Assembly: GCA_050122535.1 (NCBI GenBank)
Contig: JASFIT010000008.1
Span: forward strand, 1 to 28,094
Direction of reading: 5' to 3'
Length of the DNA: 28,094 nucleotides
Origin: JASFEQ01 sp050122535
GTDB taxonomy: Bacteria > Desulfobacterota > DSM-4660 > Desulfatiglandales > HGW-15
The stretch's first letter is position 1, and every line of letters begins with the position of its first letter. Below are positions 8,071 to 16,019 of the stretch, piece after piece. The notes beneath the pieces are model-generated. The model was not told the origin of the DNA and ran no database searches. It saw only the letters and a list, made by a program, of their open reading frames with translations. Made by a program: the position numbers and the translations under genes.

Positions 8071-8259
8071 ATGGGGTATGAAGTAGAAGTTGATGAGGAG
8101 AAATGTGAAGGTTGCGAAGAGTGCGTGGAGGTCTGTCCCACTGATGTCTATGAGATGCAGGATGGTAAGTCCGTGCCGGTCAACGCCGAGGAGTGTCTCG
8201 GTTGTGAGAGTTGTGTCGAAGTCTGTGATCAGGAGGCCATAACGGTCACCGAAACTTAA
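8071..8259 (+). CDS. Small 2[4Fe-4S] ferredoxin
   Basis: The 62-residue soluble cytoplasmic protein has two classic ferredoxin motifs: CEGCEECVEVCP at residues 11-22 and CLGCESCVEVC at residues 42-52. The second ends C-D rather than the usual C-P. It is strongly acidic, typical of low-potential clostridial-type ferredoxins. Strong GAGGAGGAAG site eight bases before the ATG. It is a single-gene unit between its own promoter-like site and a strong hairpin terminator. Its partner enzymes are not shown by the context; it could serve cytoplasmic oxidoreductases in the same respiratory network. Confidence 0.92.
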   Translation: MGYEVEVDEEKCEGCEECVEVCPTDVYEMQDGKSVPVNAEECLGCESCVEVCDQEAITVTET

Positions 8260-8292
8260 GAAACAGACCCAATCGTTCAAAAAGCTATTTCA

Positions 8293-8338
8293 AATCCCTC
8301 CTACCCCCCCTTGCAGGGTTGGGTAGGGGGGATTTTTT
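8293..8338 (+). terminator. Rho-independent terminator of the ferredoxin gene
   Basis: A 14-bp stem (AATCCCTCCTACCC against GGGTAGGGGGGATT, one G-T pair) with an inner CCCT/AGGG hairpin is followed by six T. It starts 33 bases after the ferredoxin stop. Confidence 0.8.
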
Positions 8339-8364
8339 CTCCTGATAACATTCCCCTCCCTTGA

Positions 8365-8596
8365 GACTGTTTCGCCATTTGTCATCGCGGCCAAGTTCCA
8401 CGAAGTGGAATGCGACCCGCAATCCAGGACAGATTAATTCTTTGCATTTCTCTGGATTCCCCTTCGATGCTTCGACGTTGCTCAGCATCGACCCTGAGCC
8501 ATGGTCGAAGGGTCGACTTCGCTCAGGGTGGTGAGCCTGTCGAACCACGGATCTCCTCCAGCGCAGCCGGACCCGTCCGGAATGACGAGTTGAGGG
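8365..8596. repeat. Composite intergenic repeat rich in inverted words
   Basis: The stretch opens with GACTGTTTCGCCATTTGTCAT and closes with CCGGAATGACGAGTTG, a diverged version of the ends of the element at 23811-23973. Inside are multiple inverted words, such as TTCGATGC/GCATCGA and CCCTGAGC/GCTCAGGG, and the widespread-looking GCCTGTCGAACCACGG. No coding potential; it looks like nested small repeats. Confidence 0.55.
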
Positions 8597-8620
8597 ATAG
8601 GTTGAATGGGGGGAGGATAT

Positions 8621-8655
8621 AAAAAAGCCGCTCTGCGAAGAGAGCGGCTTTTTTT
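8621..8655. terminator. Bidirectional terminator below the cytochrome c3 gene
   Basis: GCCGCTCT (8627-8634) and AGAGCGGC (8641-8648) form a perfect 8-bp stem with a 6-base loop. It is flanked by A6 on the left and T7 on the right, so it can act in both directions. It lies 20 bases beyond the cytochrome stop. Confidence 0.85.
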
Positions 8656-8674
8656 GTGGGATTATATAGATTTC

Positions 8675-9091
8675 TTACTTCTTCTGATGGCAATCATTGC
8701 ATTTCTTGAAGGGCGCCTTTTTGCTCGGATCCTTCTTCATGATCTCTTTGTGGCAGTTCTTGCAGTTCTTGTGGTAGGCAATATTGAGTTTGAGCGTCTT
8801 CCCCTGCTTTTTCTTGGGATCATGGCAGTCAGCGCACTTTTTTACCGGCTGACCCTCCTTCCAAACATTTTTCCCATTTTCGTACTCGTGGTGGCACTCG
8901 TTGCAGGCCACCTTATAGTCCACGCTGTGTTTTTTGTGGGTTAATTTGACAGGCCCCTTTTTGTCGGTCTTGTAACCCTCATTACTAATCATGATCTCAT
9001 CGGGCACATCCGCAGCCGTAAGCACACCAACACCAAGAAACATCAGGCCAGCGAGAACAGCGACCCCCAGACTCCAGATTCCCTTTTTCAT
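8675..9091 (-). CDS. Periplasmic tetraheme cytochrome c3 (class III)
   Basis: The start at 9091 follows AAGGAGGG and opens a signal peptide (MKKGIWSLGVAVLAGLMFLG, cleavage probably near residue 27). The mature part is about 112 residues, the usual size of type I cytochrome c3. Four CxxCH sites bind heme: 63-67, 86-90, 110-114 and 131-135. Extra histidines (H52, H55, H68, H107) are the distal ligands expected for bis-His hemes. The protein is lysine-rich, as expected for docking with acidic hydrogenase and formate dehydrogenase surfaces. It closes the hydrogenase cluster but also has its own strong promoter at 9188-9217. Role from family knowledge: accept periplasmic electrons from H2 and formate oxidation and pass them to membrane complexes. 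Confidence 0.93.
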   Translation of the reverse strand: MKKGIWSLGVAVLAGLMFLGVGVLTAADVPDEIMISNEGYKTDKKGPVKLTHKKHSVDYKVACNECHHEYENGKNVWKEGQPVKKCADCHDPKKKQGKTLKLNIAYHKNCKNCHKEIMKKDPSKKAPFKKCNDCHQKK

Positions 9092-9187
9092 CAGTGTTTC
9101 TCCCTCCTTTTTCAAATTAATTCGACAGCTTAGACTCGTTTCCCTAGAACGAGATGACTGCCCTATTCCTCGATTTTGAGCGAATTC

Positions 9188-9217
9188 AATATAGTAAAGA
9201 CTAATAAGGCTTGTCAA
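9188..9217 (-). promoter_or_regulatory. Promoter of the cytochrome c3 gene
   Basis: Minus-strand TTGACA (9217-9212) and TATATT (9193-9188) are spaced by 18 bases. A second TTGACA lies 16 bases further upstream, inside the end of hypC. The leader is about 90 bases. Separate strong transcription of cytochrome c3 is plausible given its abundance in sulfate reducers. Confidence 0.55.
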
Positions 9218-9229
9218 GCGGTAATCTTG

Positions 9230-9469
9230 TCAAGACTCTCCCAACTTTTCATCAAGCTCGGCAACAATTTGACGCAAAAACCTCAGCGTTTCCAGGGCTT
9301 CCTTTTCATCTATTTTTTGGATGGCAAAACCAGCATGTACAATGACATAGTCTCCCACCTTGGCATCCTCCTGCAAAAGCAGGCTCACTTCCCGCTGGGT
9401 ACCCTCAACATCAATGGTGCCCATCTGGTTCTCAATGCTGACAATCTTGGCAGGCATGCCTAGACACAT
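9230..9469 (-). CDS. hypC: HypC, hydrogenase maturation chaperone
   Basis: The 79-residue protein opens MCLGMPAKIVSIE, the HypC/HupF signature in which the N-terminal Met is removed and Cys2 binds the large-subunit precursor and the Fe(CN)2CO carrier complex with HypD. A VGDYVIVHAGFAIQKID segment near residues 38-54 is also typical. Start 9469 is fixed by the obligatory Met-Cys; the longer in-frame extension has no family support. It overlaps the end of the protease gene by 38 bases, so the two are translationally coupled. In this cluster its client should be the two-Sec large subunit, whose L1 motif lacks the usual cysteines. Confidence 0.92.
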   Translation of the reverse strand: MCLGMPAKIVSIENQMGTIDVEGTQREVSLLLQEDAKVGDYVIVHAGFAIQKIDEKEALETLRFLRQIVAELDEKLGES

Positions 9470-9965
9470 GTTCCATGTCTCCTTTTGAGTGATAAGGAAC
9501 ACCGAGGCGATCAAGTTCTTTGAGTACCATGTCAATCAGGGAGTCCACTTTTTCCTGGACCACAGGTGTCAATTCAATGCTCAAGTTTTCAATGTCCAGA
9601 GGTTCAACGCCAAGTATGACGGTTTCGGGGACCTTATCAAGGGCCTGGCATGAAGTTAATGTCTCCAAAAAATCCACCTGATGGAGTGAATTTTTGGCGA
9701 GAATACGCTTCGGTACGTCATCTCCTTTCAACCGATAGAGGAACCCGGGTTCCTTTCCATTCTTTACCGCATCAACCACGATGAGATGGTCCGCCTCTGA
9801 GATAACGCCGAGAAGAGACAGGCCCAGGACCCCTCCATCTAAGACAGATACGTTATCGGGAAACGCATATCGCTCCTGTATTCTTTCAATAACACGGATG
9901 CCCACGCCCTCATCCGTAAGGAGGATATTGCCGACCCCCAAGACTAAGATCTGTTCAGATGCCAT
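9432..9965 (-). CDS. hyaD: [NiFe] hydrogenase maturation endopeptidase (HyaD/HybD/HycI family)
   Basis: The 177-residue protein matches the nickel-dependent endopeptidase family that cuts the C-terminal peptide from the large subunit once Ni is inserted. Visible landmarks are the N-terminal VLGVGNILLTDEGVGIRV, with E19 as the first metal ligand, then D65 in LIVVDAVKNG and H95 in SLHQVDFL, equivalent to the Glu/Asp/His trio of HybD. Start 9965 is preferred to a TTG at 9986 because the beta strand begins right after MASEQ. The last 17 residues (HVSRHACQDCQH) overlap hypC and are probably a lineage extension. Its target here should be the large subunit, which retains a 15-residue tail after DPCVACGVH. 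Confidence 0.92.
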   Translation of the reverse strand: MASEQILVLGVGNILLTDEGVGIRVIERIQERYAFPDNVSVLDGGVLGLSLLGVISEADHLIVVDAVKNGKEPGFLYRLKGDDVPKRILAKNSLHQVDFLETLTSCQALDKVPETVILGVEPLDIENLSIELTPVVQEKVDSLIDMVLKELDRLGVPYHSKGDMEHVSRHACQDCQH

Positions 9966-10059
9966 GATAGATAGAAACCCGAGCAATATATTTGGATGGT
10001 GAAGAAATTCACAAAAATAGAACTAGCATAGTATTGAGCGTGAAACAAGGGAAATCATT

Positions 10060-13000
10060 TTACGCCTTATAGGCCTCCACCCGATTTCGCCCAAGGGCCT
10101 TGGCCTGCTGGAGCGCTTTAGACGCCATCTCTATGATATCACTAGGCGTATCATTTTGTTCAGCGTTTAAAGAAACAAGACCGATGCTCACAGTGATGTG
10201 CAGTGATGAAGCATGGCTTTCAAAGGGGTGTTCGGCGAGGTCTTGCCTGAGGCGCTCACACACGGTTTGGGCTTGGGCCGTGGGACTGTTGACCAGCATG
10301 ACGGCAAATTGTTGCCCACCGTAACGGCAGGCCTGGTCACTACTCCTCACGTGCCTCAGAACAAATCGGGCCACTTCCGACAACATTCGGTCTCCTGTTT
10401 CAGGACCGTAGGTCAGATTGATTCCTTTGAAGTTGTCCAGGTCCATCAGAAAGACGCTGAGAGCTGTATTATATCTTTTGCTTCTGGCCATTTCTTTCTC
10501 CAAGACGTCCATAAAAGACTCCCGGTTCTGGAGGCCAGTCAGTGAATCATCTGTAGTGACATCTGACAAGCGTTGTGTGGTAAATTCCAGCTTATCACAA
10601 ATGATGGACATGAGATTAAAGAAGAATTTCTGTGCCGTTGGGGGATACAGCCACTGCAGTCGCTTGATCATCTTGTCGTTGATCTGCAATAGTTCAGTCA
10701 TAGTGGTAGCGATGACAGAGGCAGATCTTTCGCATGACCGCAGCATGCCCATCTCTCCGACCACGTCACCAACCCCGAGGGTCCGGATGAACTTTTTGTT
10801 CCCATGGATATCTTCCGGATCCGCATCATCCAGAGTATCTGCCACTTCCAGTTCCCCTGAAATAATGGCGAACATGGAATCGCTCATCTCACCTTTTCTG
10901 AATAAGATCTCTCCTTTTTCATATGTCCTTAACGTCCCGGCCAGCAGAATGTAGTGAACTTGGGTCTTCGAAAGACCACTGAAAAGGGGTATGCCCTTTT
11001 CAGGATCCTTACCCAGTTTAAGCCTTACCAAATCCCACAGAGTTACCAGTTCCACGTGCGTCATCAATGAGGGAAGGATAATTAAATCCCCCACCAGTGC
11101 AGATGCCATTGTAATAACCATCATCAGGCCGAAGACGGCTGTGGGCTTGAAGTGGGAGAATATCAATATGGCAAATCCGAGGCCGATGGTGCAGGTGGTA
11201 AAAACAATAGGTCGGCCCACGTTTTGAATGGTATCTTGAAGGGCACGCTTCTTATCCAGGTCCTTCTTAAACTCCCGGTTGTATCTGACCAGGTAATGGA
11301 TTGTGTCATCAACAGCCAACCCGATGGCGATGCAGGCAACGAGACTGGTTGCAACAGAAAGCTCAATGCCCAGCCAACCCATGAGCCCAAAATTGACAAT
11401 AATAGGGAAACAATTTGGAACAATGGCAATGAGACCAACTTTGCCAGACAGAAAGAGCAAGAACATGATGCCGAAGATGAGAACCAGGGTAAGCGATAGG
11501 CTCTTCACTTGTCCTTGTGTAAGAATGTGGCTGCTCTCAGATATGACAATGCCGAATCCCGTAACTTGGAAACGGAAATCCTTTGTAAAAGTCTCTCGAA
11601 GACGATCCTGTATCGTTTTCCTGATCCGCAAAAACTCTCTAGAGCTGGAGATATGCGTTCTCAAAAGGATATTTACCTTTGAGAGGTCTTGAGCCATGAA
11701 CCTTTGAAAAGTGTCTTGCCCCAACATGGTCTTGTAGCTGTTCATCAACATGCGTACCTCAAAGGGTTCCTCTGGCATCGCATAGTATTTTTGCTCATAT
11801 TGATTCGAGGCATAGTTGACCAATTTAAGGTAGTCGGCAAAGGAGATGGTCTTGTCCACACCCTGTAACGTGTTCAGGAAATCCTGGACGCGCACAATCT
11901 CGTTTAGGTGGTCAGGATTCTCGTAATAGTCCTCTTTTCTGCTATCCAAGACCACATTTATGGGAAAACTCCCCGCCATGTCCTGGTAAATGTCGTGAAA
12001 ATGCTGGCTGATAGGCGTCTCTTTTTTAAAAAAGCCAACAGGGTTGGTTTCCACCCTAATTTGGAAAATGCCTGCGAGCCCAATGACGGCAATGAGTGCA
12101 ATGATGGGAAGCGTCACTTTTTGATAATGCAGGTTTATCTGTGTAATTTTTTGTAGAAGCCCATGAAGAAGATCTTTTTTCAATAGAGGAGGCTTTGCCT
12201 TTTTCTGGGGGAAAGGAAGCAGGGTGAATACGGCTGGCAAGAATACGAGCATGATGATCAGCATGCTCCAGATCCCGAAACAGGAGAAGATAGCAAATTC
12301 TCTGATACCAGAAATCCTGTTCAGGAGAAGTGATCCAAGACCGATGGAGGTGGTGACCACAGCCAGTGAATTGGGGAATCCAATTCGTAGAAAGCATTGA
12401 TAGGAGGCTTCCTTCCGAGAATCAATCTGTTCGATTTGGGCAAAATACTCTGGAAAGATGTACATACAGTAAGCTGTGCCAACGGCAATCAAAAAGATGG
12501 GGACGATCATGGTGAGCATGGCAAGCGGAGTCCGGGTCAATCCCATCAGACCGAATGTCCAGATCAATGCCATCAGCACGGAACCAACCGGGATCAAAAT
12601 GCCTCGAATATTCCTGAAAAAGAAGAAGAGAACACAGGCGATAATAAGAAAGGTAATGGGTGGTAGCCTTTTGAAGTCCTGTTGTGTATAGGTTGCCAAG
12701 GCCTTTGAAACAAGGGGCATGCCTATCTGGTATAGGGACAGCCCTTTCCTCTGATGATCAATGATCATCTTTACAGAGTCGATGACTTGATCTTTTTCCT
12801 TTGTGTCCTCGAGAATTAGAGTGATGACCGTCGTTTTCTTATCGGCTGAAATGAGATTCTTGGGAAATAAGTCGATAGGAATGATGATCTTTTCAAAATC
12901 CGCAAGACTCCACTTGCCGGTCGCATCCATATCCGTTTTGATAAAGGGTAGGCTGATAACCCTTCTGACACCCCCTATCTTAGAAAACTTCTCTGAAAGT

Positions 13001-13284
13001 TGCCTGATCTGTTGAAAGGTGTTCTTCTCAAAGATATTATTGGCTTTGGCCACCACAAGGATGATTTCTTCCGTACCGAATTCCTTCTTGAAAGATTCAT
13101 AACGAAGGCTTTCAGGGAGGTCTTCAATGACCATATCGTAGATGGAGGTCTGGAAGCGCAGTTTGGGCAGTTGCGAGGCAAAGAAAAGGGTAATGAGAAA
13201 TAAAAGGATGATAACCTGGAGAGGATGGTCGACGATAAATCTCAACCAGTTCCTTGTCCTGATGGCTTCAGATAGGCGTGTCAC
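10060..13284 (-). CDS. RND/MMPL-type membrane protein fused to cNMP-binding and degenerate GGDEF domains
   Basis: The 1074-residue fusion starts with an RND superfamily exporter-like region (about 1-755). A first helix near 24-44 precedes a large periplasmic domain; helix bundles in each half follow (for example FLIIACVLFFFFRNIRG, and AIGLAVDDTIHYLVRYNREF, an RND helix-4-like segment). Residues 767-880 form a cyclic-nucleotide-binding domain with a phosphate cassette (GEMGMLRSCERSAS, Arg 853). Residues 912-1074 form a GGDEF domain, beginning DDSLTGLQNR. The signature is GGQQF (989-993) and the second metal/base region reads NLTYG instead of NDTYG, so cyclase activity is unlikely. The inhibitory c-di-GMP site RSSD (980-983) is intact, five residues before GGQQF. 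It starts with GTG. Cargo and signal are unknown. Confidence 0.85.
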   Translation of the reverse strand: MTRLSEAIRTRNWLRFIVDHPLQVIILLFLITLFFASQLPKLRFQTSIYDMVIEDLPESLRYESFKKEFGTEEIILVVAKANNIFEKNTFQQIRQLSEKFSKIGGVRRVISLPFIKTDMDATGKWSLADFEKIIIPIDLFPKNLISADKKTTVITLILEDTKEKDQVIDSVKMIIDHQRKGLSLYQIGMPLVSKALATYTQQDFKRLPPITFLIIACVLFFFFRNIRGILIPVGSVLMALIWTFGLMGLTRTPLAMLTMIVPIFLIAVGTAYCMYIFPEYFAQIEQIDSRKEASYQCFLRIGFPNSLAVVTTSIGLGSLLLNRISGIREFAIFSCFGIWSMLIIMLVFLPAVFTLLPFPQKKAKPPLLKKDLLHGLLQKITQINLHYQKVTLPIIALIAVIGLAGIFQIRVETNPVGFFKKETPISQHFHDIYQDMAGSFPINVVLDSRKEDYYENPDHLNEIVRVQDFLNTLQGVDKTISFADYLKLVNYASNQYEQKYYAMPEEPFEVRMLMNSYKTMLGQDTFQRFMAQDLSKVNILLRTHISSSREFLRIRKTIQDRLRETFTKDFRFQVTGFGIVISESSHILTQGQVKSLSLTLVLIFGIMFLLFLSGKVGLIAIVPNCFPIIVNFGLMGWLGIELSVATSLVACIAIGLAVDDTIHYLVRYNREFKKDLDKKRALQDTIQNVGRPIVFTTCTIGLGFAILIFSHFKPTAVFGLMMVITMASALVGDLIILPSLMTHVELVTLWDLVRLKLGKDPEKGIPLFSGLSKTQVHYILLAGTLRTYEKGEILFRKGEMSDSMFAIISGELEVADTLDDADPEDIHGNKKFIRTLGVGDVVGEMGMLRSCERSASVIATTMTELLQINDKMIKRLQWLYPPTAQKFFFNLMSIICDKLEFTTQRLSDVTTDDSLTGLQNRESFMDVLEKEMARSKRYNTALSVFLMDLDNFKGINLTYGPETGDRMLSEVARFVLRHVRSSDQACRYGGQQFAVMLVNSPTAQAQTVCERLRQDLAEHPFESHASSLHITVSIGLVSLNAEQNDTPSDIIEMASKALQQAKALGRNRVEAYKA

Positions 13285-13317
13285 AGCCTCAGCTCCGGCA
13301 AGTGGGGGAAAAGAGGA

Positions 13318-13352
13318 GCCCCTCAGCTCCCGGGAAGTGGAAACTGAGGGGC
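13318..13352 (-). other. Hairpin between the hydrogenase large subunit and the RND-fusion gene
   Basis: GCCCCTCAG and CTGAGGGGC form a 9-bp stem around a 17-base loop. On the minus strand it is followed by TCCTCTTTTCC, a weak T run. It could be a leaky terminator or an RNA processing or stability site that lowers expression of the downstream genes. Confidence 0.45.
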
Positions 13353-13370
13353 AATCGAAACATGGTTATT

Positions 13371-15011
13371 TTAGAGCGCCTTGATCTTATAGACCTGATT
13401 TGAATTTGGGTCTATCACATGAACGCCGCATGCCACACAAGGATCAAAAGAGTGTACCGTGCGAAGGACCTCTAAAGGCCTTTTGGGGTCTGCCACCGGG
13501 GTTCCGATCAGGGCTTCCTCCACAGGGCCCAATTTTCCTTTGACATCCCTTGGTCCAAGGTTCCAGGTGGAGGGCACCACATATTGGTATTTGCCAATTT
13601 TCTTGTTTTCGATCTGGATCCAGTGACCCAAAGAGCCCCTCGGGACATCATTGAGCCCCACGCCCATCCCGCTCTTGGGCATGCTCCAAGACTGGTAGGT
13701 CTTGTCGTTACCTTTTTTCAGGTTCCCAACCAGTTCAAGGACCCACCCTTCCATGGCTTGGCCGATCACAAGGGTCTCAAGGCCTCGGGCTGCAGTCCGA
13801 CCCAGGGTAGAGAACAAGGCGGTGACAGGGATATCCAGTTGTTTCAGCGTGCCATTCACTGCACTCTGTATATCTTTGTGCCCATTGGCATAGGCCACCA
13901 GGACCCTTGCGAGAGGTCCCACCTCGCAGGAGGCACCCTCATATCTTGGCGCTTTGAACCAAGAGTATCTGTCTTTGGTGTCGTAGCGCCCATGTTGTGG
14001 CTCTGTCTCACCCTTGAACGGGTGCCTATCCCTTCTCCCTTTGTACCAGGAATGGGCCACATGCTCGGTGACCTTATTCTGCTCAGCCATTTCCACGCCC
14101 TTGAGATTCCTGTTCAGGATTACCCCACGTGGCATGAAGAGGCTCGCGGGCTCCTTACCCGATTGTGGGAATTCACCCCAGGCATGAAAATTGGTGGTTC
14201 CTCCAATGGCTCCCCAATCCTTGTAAAAAGAGGCAACAGCTACCAGGTCTGGGATATATACGTCTTTGATGAAGTCTTGGGTTTCTTTCCAGATATAAAG
14301 AAACTCGCCGATGCGATCCGGTGTCAGGTCTTTGACGCAGGTGACACCACCAACCACAAAGCTTTGGAGGTGGGGGTTCTTGGCACCGAATATGGCGTGC
14401 ATGCGGGCCGCCTTGGCCTGCAGACGCAGGGCCTCAATGTAGTGGGCGGCCGCCATCAGGTTGGCCTCGGGCGGGAGTTTATAGGCCGGGTGTCCCCAGT
14501 AGCCATTGGTAAATGGGCCCAATTGGCCACTGTCCACAAAGGTCTTGATCCTCTGCTTTATATTCTCAAAATAGACAGCCCCGCCCCAGGGTGCCTTACT
14601 CAAGTTATCAGCCAAGGCTGCCGTCTTCTTGGGATCCGCCTTCAGGGCGCTAACCACATCCACCCAGTCCAGGGCGTGAAGATGATAGAAGTGAACAATA
14701 TGGTCATGCTGAAACTGGGCACCCATCATGAGGTTTCTGATGATACGCGCATTGTCAGGGATCTTGACCCCTACCGCATTTTCCACTGCCCTCACCGAGG
14801 ACAGGTAATGGACCATCGTTCAGACGCCTCATGTACGCTGACAAAAGAGTGGGGCATCGCGCGGATCACGTCCTTGCAGGATAAGCTCTATTCCCCGGAA
14901 CATCTGTCCAGAGCTCCAGGCATTTACCACCTTACCTCCAGCCACCTCCACCTCAATCCTCAGGTGGCCTTCGATCCTTGTAATAGGATCTATCACTATT
15001 TTCTTGGCCAT
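13371..15011 (-). CDS. hynA: [NiFe] hydrogenase large subunit with two selenocysteines in the L1 motif
   Basis: One 546-residue frame is read if TGA codons at 14831-14829 and 14822-14820 are selenocysteine (Sec61, Sec64). The N-terminus (KKIVIDPITRIEGHLRIEVEV) is classic, with GGGAGGAG before the ATG. The L1 motif, normally RxCGxCxxxH, reads RTUGVUTMVH at residues 59-68, so both nickel ligands of L1 are Sec. L2 keeps its cysteines (DPCVACGVH), followed by 15 residues for the maturation protease to remove. The subunit holds the Ni-Fe site of a periplasmic H2-uptake enzyme exported with the Tat-signal small subunit. A SECIS-like hairpin lies at 14804-14786. The alternative, a broken gene, would need two nonsense changes precisely at the two ligand codons and no other damage. 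Confidence 0.9.
14786..14804 (-). promoter_or_regulatory. SECIS-like hairpin serving the two hydrogenase UGA codons
   Basis: In the mRNA, CUGUCCUC and GAGGGCAG form an 8-bp stem (one G-U pair) capped by GGU. The loop occupies nucleotides 24-26 after the second UGA, and 33-35 after the first. Both offsets fall within the roughly 16-37 nucleotide range I recall for bacterial SECIS elements, so one hairpin may serve both codons. A G-rich GGU-type loop is also typical. Confidence 0.65.
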
Positions 15012-15068
15012 TTTCTCTCCTCCCTTTTCTTTCTGTTGCAGGACATGGATTCAAGATCAATCTGCCAC

Positions 15069-16013
15069 TTAGGTCTTTTGTTCGAAGAAGGGTGTCATTT
15101 TGTCCCAGAAGCCCGGCTCGCTGCAGCCGATGCAGGGATGCCCTGCCTCTATGGGCCAGCTGGTGCCATCGTTAAACTTTGCAATGGGACAATTGTTGTA
15201 CGTGTCCGGGCCCTTGCATCCCATTTTGTAGAGGCAATAACCCAGTTTCGCCTCTTCAGAGCCGAACTCCTCCACGAATTCGTCATTCTCATAGTGGCCC
15301 CTTCTCGGGCACTGATCATGAATCGTTTGTCCATAGGCGAAGAGAGGCCTCCCCAGATCATCCAGTTCGGGAAGCTTACCCAGTAATAGATAGTTAACAA
15401 TCGTGCCGACCAGGTTTACAGGGTTTGGCGGACAACCAGAGATATTGACCACCTTCATGCCGAGGGCATCGCCAACCCCTTTGTAGCCACCCGGATTGGG
15501 CGCAGCCGCCTGAATCCCACCAAAGGTGGCACAGCTGCCATGCGCGATGACTGCCGCAGCCTTGGGACACACATCCCGTGCGATCTCCAGGAAGGTGCGG
15601 CCGGCAATCTTGCCGTAGGCACCATCATACTTAGTGGCAATGGCGCCTTCCACCAAACAGATGAATTTCCCGTTGTGCTTTTTCACAGCTGCATGGAGGT
15701 TATCCTCCATCTGGCGGCCCGCTGCCGCAAAGATCGTTTCATGATATTCAATGGACACGATGTCGAGAACCAGTTCGTCAATCCATGGATACATGGTCCT
15801 CAGGAGGGCTTCCGAGCAGCCCGTGCACTCACCAAAGTGTAGCACGATCACGGGTGGCCGCTGCTTGGGCACTGCGAAGACCTCCGCCACCTTGGGGATA
15901 AATGATGAAGAGAGCCCCATGGTAGCGGTCAGAAATCCGCAGAATTTCATGAAGTCCCTTCGCGAGATCCCCTTTTGCGATAGCCTGTCGTAAAAGTCTT
16001 TCTCCTCGTTCAT
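15069..16013 (-). CDS. hynB: Periplasmic [NiFe] hydrogenase small subunit
   Basis: The 314-residue protein carries the Fe-S relay of the hydrogenase. The N-terminus has a Tat signal (SRRDFMKF near residues 17-24, then FLTATMGLSSSF) that exports the folded heterodimer. Cluster-binding regions are in family order: ECTGCSE (proximal cluster), GSCATFGG, ISGCPPNP, then HDQCPRR, a CLYKMGCKG segment, NNCP and HPCIGCSEPGFWD (distal and medial clusters). No C-terminal membrane anchor follows, so the enzyme is probably soluble in the periplasm. ATG 16013 is chosen over the GTG two codons upstream because AGGAGG sits six bases before it. The large subunit follows after 57 bases. Confidence 0.94.
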   Translation of the reverse strand: MNEEKDFYDRLSQKGISRRDFMKFCGFLTATMGLSSSFIPKVAEVFAVPKQRPPVIVLHFGECTGCSEALLRTMYPWIDELVLDIVSIEYHETIFAAAGRQMEDNLHAAVKKHNGKFICLVEGAIATKYDGAYGKIAGRTFLEIARDVCPKAAAVIAHGSCATFGGIQAAAPNPGGYKGVGDALGMKVVNISGCPPNPVNLVGTIVNYLLLGKLPELDDLGRPLFAYGQTIHDQCPRRGHYENDEFVEEFGSEEAKLGYCLYKMGCKGPDTYNNCPIAKFNDGTSWPIEAGHPCIGCSEPGFWDKMTPFFEQKT

Positions 16014-16019
16014 TGGCAC

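Noticed and set aside
10213..10545. Plus-strand open frames inside the RND-fusion gene
   Set aside because: Shadows of the minus-strand coding sequence, with no independent features.
10100..10600. Active diguanylate cyclase assignment for the C-terminal domain of the RND fusion
   Set aside because: The signature is GGQQF and the NDxYG position is altered (NLTYG), so catalytic residues are missing although the fold and I-site remain.
14814..15011. Large-subunit gene as a pseudogene or as two separate genes
   Set aside because: Both stops are TGA, in frame, exactly at the two conserved cysteine positions. The frame is otherwise undamaged for 546 codons, a hairpin follows, and the same genome clearly uses Sec in fdhA.
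13584..15386. Long open frame of 600 codons on the plus strand across the hydrogenase genes
   Set aside because: It is antisense to well-supported hydrogenase subunits, has no family features, and reflects codon bias of the real genes on the other strand.
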